This document shows positions 6,541 to 8,716 of a stretch of 8,716 nt of DNA, piece by piece. The DNA lies in NCBI GenBank assembly GCA_031275035.1, contig JAISPH010000048.1, positions 1 to 8,716 of the forward strand, in the 5' to 3' direction. Both the position numbers and the translations under genes were made by a program. The stretch's first letter is position 1. The number at the start of each line of letters is the position of its first letter. This DNA comes from Treponema sp. GTDB lineage: Bacteria; Spirochaetota; Spirochaetia; Treponematales; Breznakiellaceae. A model generated the notes under the pieces. That model saw nothing but the letters and a program-made list of their open reading frames with translations, made no database searches and was not told where the DNA came from.

Positions 6541-7200
6541 ATGAAGCTTATTTTTCTCGGCCCCCCCGGCGCGGGCAAGGGTACCCTGGCCGCCAAAGCG
6601 GTGGAGTTTCTCAAGGTTCCCCATATCAGCACCGGGGCCATATTCCGGGCCGCCATGGCGGAGAAAAGCCCCCTGGGCCTCACGGTCAAGGCCGTCATTG
6701 ATGCGGGGCGGCTCGTGGACGATGAAACCACCATTGCCCTGGTGAAGGACCGGCTCGCCCGGGCCGATGTCCGGGGGGGGTATATTTTGGACGGTTTTCC
6801 CCGGACTATCGCCCAGGCGGAGGCCCTTTCGGCCTTTTCCGCGGTGGACAAGGTGGTAAACTTCGACCTCCCCGATTCGGCGGTGCTGGAACGGCTCGGA
6901 GGCCGCCGGGTCTGCCGGAACTGCGGCGCCAACTACCACCAGGTTTTTAACCGGCCAAAGCGGGAAGGGGTCTGCGATTCCTGCGGCAGCGAAGTCTCCA
7001 TCCGGGACGATGACCGGGCGGAGGCGGTTCAAAAACGCATTGAAGTCTACCGGGAACAAACCGCCCCTCTCATCGGGTTTTACCGGGACCGGGGCCTCCT
7101 CGTTGATGTAGACGCCCGGCCCGCGGTTGAACAGGTTGTAGAAAATTTCAGGAAGGCAATTGGAAAAGGAGAATTACATGGTTCAGTATCAATGGGATGA
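6541..7200 (+). CDS. adk: Adenylate kinase with zinc-finger LID
   Basis: The 219-residue enzyme interconverts ATP plus AMP and two ADP in the cytosol. Visible are the P-loop GPPGAGKGT (7-15), the AMP-site segment STGAIFR (30-36), DGFPRT (84-89), GRRVC at the LID entry, and the RDDDRAEAVQKR segment (155-166) with catalytic arginines. The LID carries four cysteines, C125, C128, C145 and C148, in the zinc-binding form. GAGAGGAG at 6526-6533, seven bases upstream, supports the start. The last dozen residues (about 208-219) look like an extension running through the ribosome binding site and start of the next gene, with a 23-base overlap. The overlap suggests coupled expression with the hemerythrin. 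Confidence 0.95.
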   Translation: MKLIFLGPPGAGKGTLAAKAVEFLKVPHISTGAIFRAAMAEKSPLGLTVKAVIDAGRLVDDETTIALVKDRLARADVRGGYILDGFPRTIAQAEALSAFSAVDKVVNFDLPDSAVLERLGGRRVCRNCGANYHQVFNRPKREGVCDSCGSEVSIRDDDRAEAVQKRIEVYREQTAPLIGFYRDRGLLVDVDARPAVEQVVENFRKAIGKGELHGSVSMG

Positions 7201-7600
7201 CAGTTTAATAACCGGACACGCAATGATAGACGAACAGCACAAACAGCTCTTCGCCGCCATTAACGATCTTTTGAAAGCCTGTCAGGAGAACAAGGGGAAT
7301 GAAGAACTCACCAAAAGCCTGAATTTTCTGAACGATTACACCATCAAACATTTTTTTGATGAGGAACAGGTGCAGCAAAAAAACGCCTACCCCGATTACC
7401 CCAACCACAAAATCCTGCATGACGCCTTTAAGAAAACCGTCCGGGACCTCAAGGTCAGACTGATTATGAAGGGCCCATCCGCGGATCTGATCGATGAAGT
7501 CAAAACAAAAATCGGCGGCTGGCTGGTTACCCATATCAGGGGGAATGACATAAAACTTGCCGCATATATTAAAGATAAAAATCAGGCCGCCGGCCAGTAG
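7178..7600 (+). CDS. Bacteriohemerythrin (single-domain di-iron O2-binding protein)
   Basis: The 140-residue protein is a stand-alone hemerythrin, a four-helix bundle that binds oxygen at a di-iron centre. All seven expected ligands are present: H21 in IDEQHK, H58 and E62 in HFFDEE, H77 and H81 in HKILH, H119 and D124 in HIRGND. The typical opening with W6 and TGHAMID is also present. No extra domain is fused, so the role is oxygen storage, delivery or protection rather than direct signalling. I start it at 7178 because AAGGAG (7166-7171) lies six bases upstream and the hemerythrin core begins at once. An in-frame start at 7160 would add six residues of no family resemblance. It overlaps the 3' end of adk by 23 bases. 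Confidence 0.93.
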   Translation: MVQYQWDDSLITGHAMIDEQHKQLFAAINDLLKACQENKGNEELTKSLNFLNDYTIKHFFDEEQVQQKNAYPDYPNHKILHDAFKKTVRDLKVRLIMKGPSADLIDEVKTKIGGWLVTHIRGNDIKLAAYIKDKNQAAGQ

Positions 7601-7650
7601 CCTCCCGGAACATACGCAGCCCAAAGCTTCGGCGGGACTATACCAGGCTT
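7601..7650. other. Short convergent intergenic gap without a clear terminator
   Basis: These 50 bases separate the hemerythrin stop from the helicase stop. Only weak inverted repeats are present: TCCCG at 7603-7607 with CGGGA at 7633-7637, and AAAGC at 7624-7628 with GCTTT at 7647-7651. No uridine tract follows either, so I do not call a terminator. Confidence 0.4.
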
Positions 7651-8716
7651 TCAAAATAAATTCATCTGGGGATCTTTTGGGCGGGGGCGGTAATCGTTTA
7701 CCAGGGGAATGATATTCTCCAGTTCCCCAAGAAAACGGCTGGGGCCGCCCTCGCATGTTCTTCCCTGAAAAATCCTTTTCCGGGCCCAGGAAAGGTAAAG
7801 CCCCTGCCGCGCCCTAGTCATGGCCACGTAGAGCAGCCGCCGTTCTTCTGCCATATCTTGTTCCCCATACAGGGTGAAGGGCAGCAGCCCATCTTCGAGG
7901 GCAGCTATAAAAACATGATCAAATTCCAGGCCCTTGGAGGCGTGGATGGTCATAAGCTTGACCCCTTCCCGCCATATGTCCGGCGCATCCCCGGCGCCGC
8001 GGATTGCCAGATTTTCCAAAAACGCGGAAAGGTCATCGTACAGGGCGGCAAGGCCGAAAAGGCGTTCCAGGGATTCAGGGGAACCCTGTTTTTTCCCCGC
8101 CGCCGGGCTTTTGTTTTTTTGCAGCCATTCCCAGGCTCCCCTGACCGCCTCCGCCGGAGAGCCCCCGGCACGGGCAAAGTCCTGGGGCCCCCCGGGAGAA
8201 TCCAGACTGTTCCGCAAAAGGCCGAGCAGGGTCTGCGCCGGCTCTGCTTCCCACCAGGGTTTTTCCCCGATAAATTCAAAGGGGATGCCGTGATCCCGCA
8301 GGGCTTTGATAATGGGCGGGGCCAGGGCGGCGCTGCGGATCAGGATGGCGTTTTCCGTAACCGCTCCTTCCGCCGCGCCGTTGTCCGCGTCGCCGCTGTC
8401 AATGGCAAAAAAGGACGCGCCCCCGATAAGGCGGGAAATACGGCGGGCGACGCCTTCGGCTTCGGCCTTCTCCGTGGGGTACTCGCGGCGGAAAAGCGTT
8501 ACCTCCCGCTCAAGCCCCCGGAGCCGGGTGTTCATCAGCGTTCCCGCGGCGTTGATAATGGGCGCGGCGCAGCGGAAACTGTGGCTCAGGCGAAAGACCG
8601 CGGCTCCGGGGTAATCGTCCAAAAACCGTTCGATAAACCGCTTGTCGGACCCCCGGAATCCGTAGATGGCCTGATTGGGATCGCCGATGGCCCAGAGGGA
8701 AGGAGCTTCCCCGCCG
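7651..8716 (-). CDS. UvrD/Rep-type superfamily 1 DNA helicase, C-terminal part (5' end beyond the window)
   Basis: The reading frame is open to the right edge, so 354 C-terminal residues are seen and the Walker A region is missing. Numbering from the edge, visible SF1A motifs are GDPNQAIYGFRG (11-22), LSHSFRC (43-49, motif IV region), LMTIHASKGLEFDHVF (254-269, motif V) and EERRLLYVAMTRAR (290-303, motif VI with its arginine finger). These identify an ATP-driven 3'-5' DNA translocase used in repair or replication restart. About 240 residues separate the first motif from motif V, shorter than in classic UvrD or PcrA, so the 2B subdomain is reduced. This compact form recalls helicases fused to an N-terminal PHP/endonuclease Q-like domain, but that part is out of view. 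The protein ends in QMNLF, resembling a sliding-clamp binding peptide. Confidence 0.9.
   Translation of the reverse strand, partial: GGEAPSLWAIGDPNQAIYGFRGSDKRFIERFLDDYPGAAVFRLSHSFRCAAPIINAAGTLMNTRLRGLEREVTLFRREYPTEKAEAEGVARRISRLIGGASFFAIDSGDADNGAAEGAVTENAILIRSAALAPPIIKALRDHGIPFEFIGEKPWWEAEPAQTLLGLLRNSLDSPGGPQDFARAGGSPAEAVRGAWEWLQKNKSPAAGKKQGSPESLERLFGLAALYDDLSAFLENLAIRGAGDAPDIWREGVKLMTIHASKGLEFDHVFIAALEDGLLPFTLYGEQDMAEERRLLYVAMTRARQGLYLSWARKRIFQGRTCEGGPSRFLGELENIIPLVNDYRPRPKDPQMNLF

Noticed and set aside
6499..7059. Minus-strand frame of 186 residues over adk
   Set aside because: The complementary strand encodes a textbook adenylate kinase, so this is a shadow frame.
7160..7177. Upstream start for the hemerythrin at 7160
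   Set aside because: The ATG at 7178 has a well-spaced AAGGAG and begins directly at the hemerythrin core; the extra six residues are not typical.
8620..8622. TTG as the start of the helicase
   Set aside because: The frame continues upstream through GDPNQAIYGFRG, a core helicase motif, so the gene starts beyond the window.

Overview
The window reads like a bacterial chromosome from an anaerobic or microaerophilic, carbohydrate-using organism. The mix is an exported lipoprotein-type GH43 glycosidase, a FIST sensor with a soluble hybrid kinase, a GufA-type ZIP transporter, a zinc-finger adenylate kinase and a single-domain bacteriohemerythrin. It would fit a gut-type spirochaete (Treponema-like). 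That assignment is an inference from overall gene style; no rRNA or other marker gene is present to confirm it.

Layout. Bases 1-161 hold the possible tail of an upstream reading frame and a run of three hairpins. Bases 162-1826 (+) encode a GH43 family lipoprotein. A structured hairpin at 1835-1866 separates it from a convergent two-gene operon on the minus strand: the FIST protein (5438-4287) followed 13 bases later by a hybrid histidine kinase (4273-1877). The divergent intergenic region 5439-5676 holds two long imperfect hairpins, which pair better as minus-strand RNA, and candidate promoters for both directions. On the plus strand follow a ZIP metal transporter (5677-6492), adenylate kinase (6541-7200) and a bacteriohemerythrin (7178-7600) that overlaps the end of adk. 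A UvrD-like helicase enters from the right edge on the minus strand (8716-7651), and its N-terminal part lies outside the window.

How the parts may work together. The FIST protein (no transmembrane segment) and the kinase (coiled coil, PAS, HisKA, HATPase, REC, HPT, also no transmembrane segment) look like a cytosolic ligand sensor and its phosphorelay. The relay ends in an HPT histidine, and no output regulator is encoded here. The ZIP, adk and hemerythrin genes are co-directional and may be co-transcribed: metal uptake, nucleotide balance and oxygen binding. The GH43 gene stands alone and is visibly more AT-rich than the rest (22 of 60 bases G/C at 601-660, against 37 of 60 at 6601-6660), so it may have a different history.

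The most original signals are the structured FIST leader, the possibly leaderless ZIP transcript, the REP-like hairpin cluster before GH43, the two competing GH43 start sites, and a clamp-binding-like C-terminus on the helicase. I saw no CRISPR array, insertion sequence, tRNA or rRNA. I do not see a clearly new system; the nearest candidate is the FIST/hybrid-kinase pair with its structured leader.
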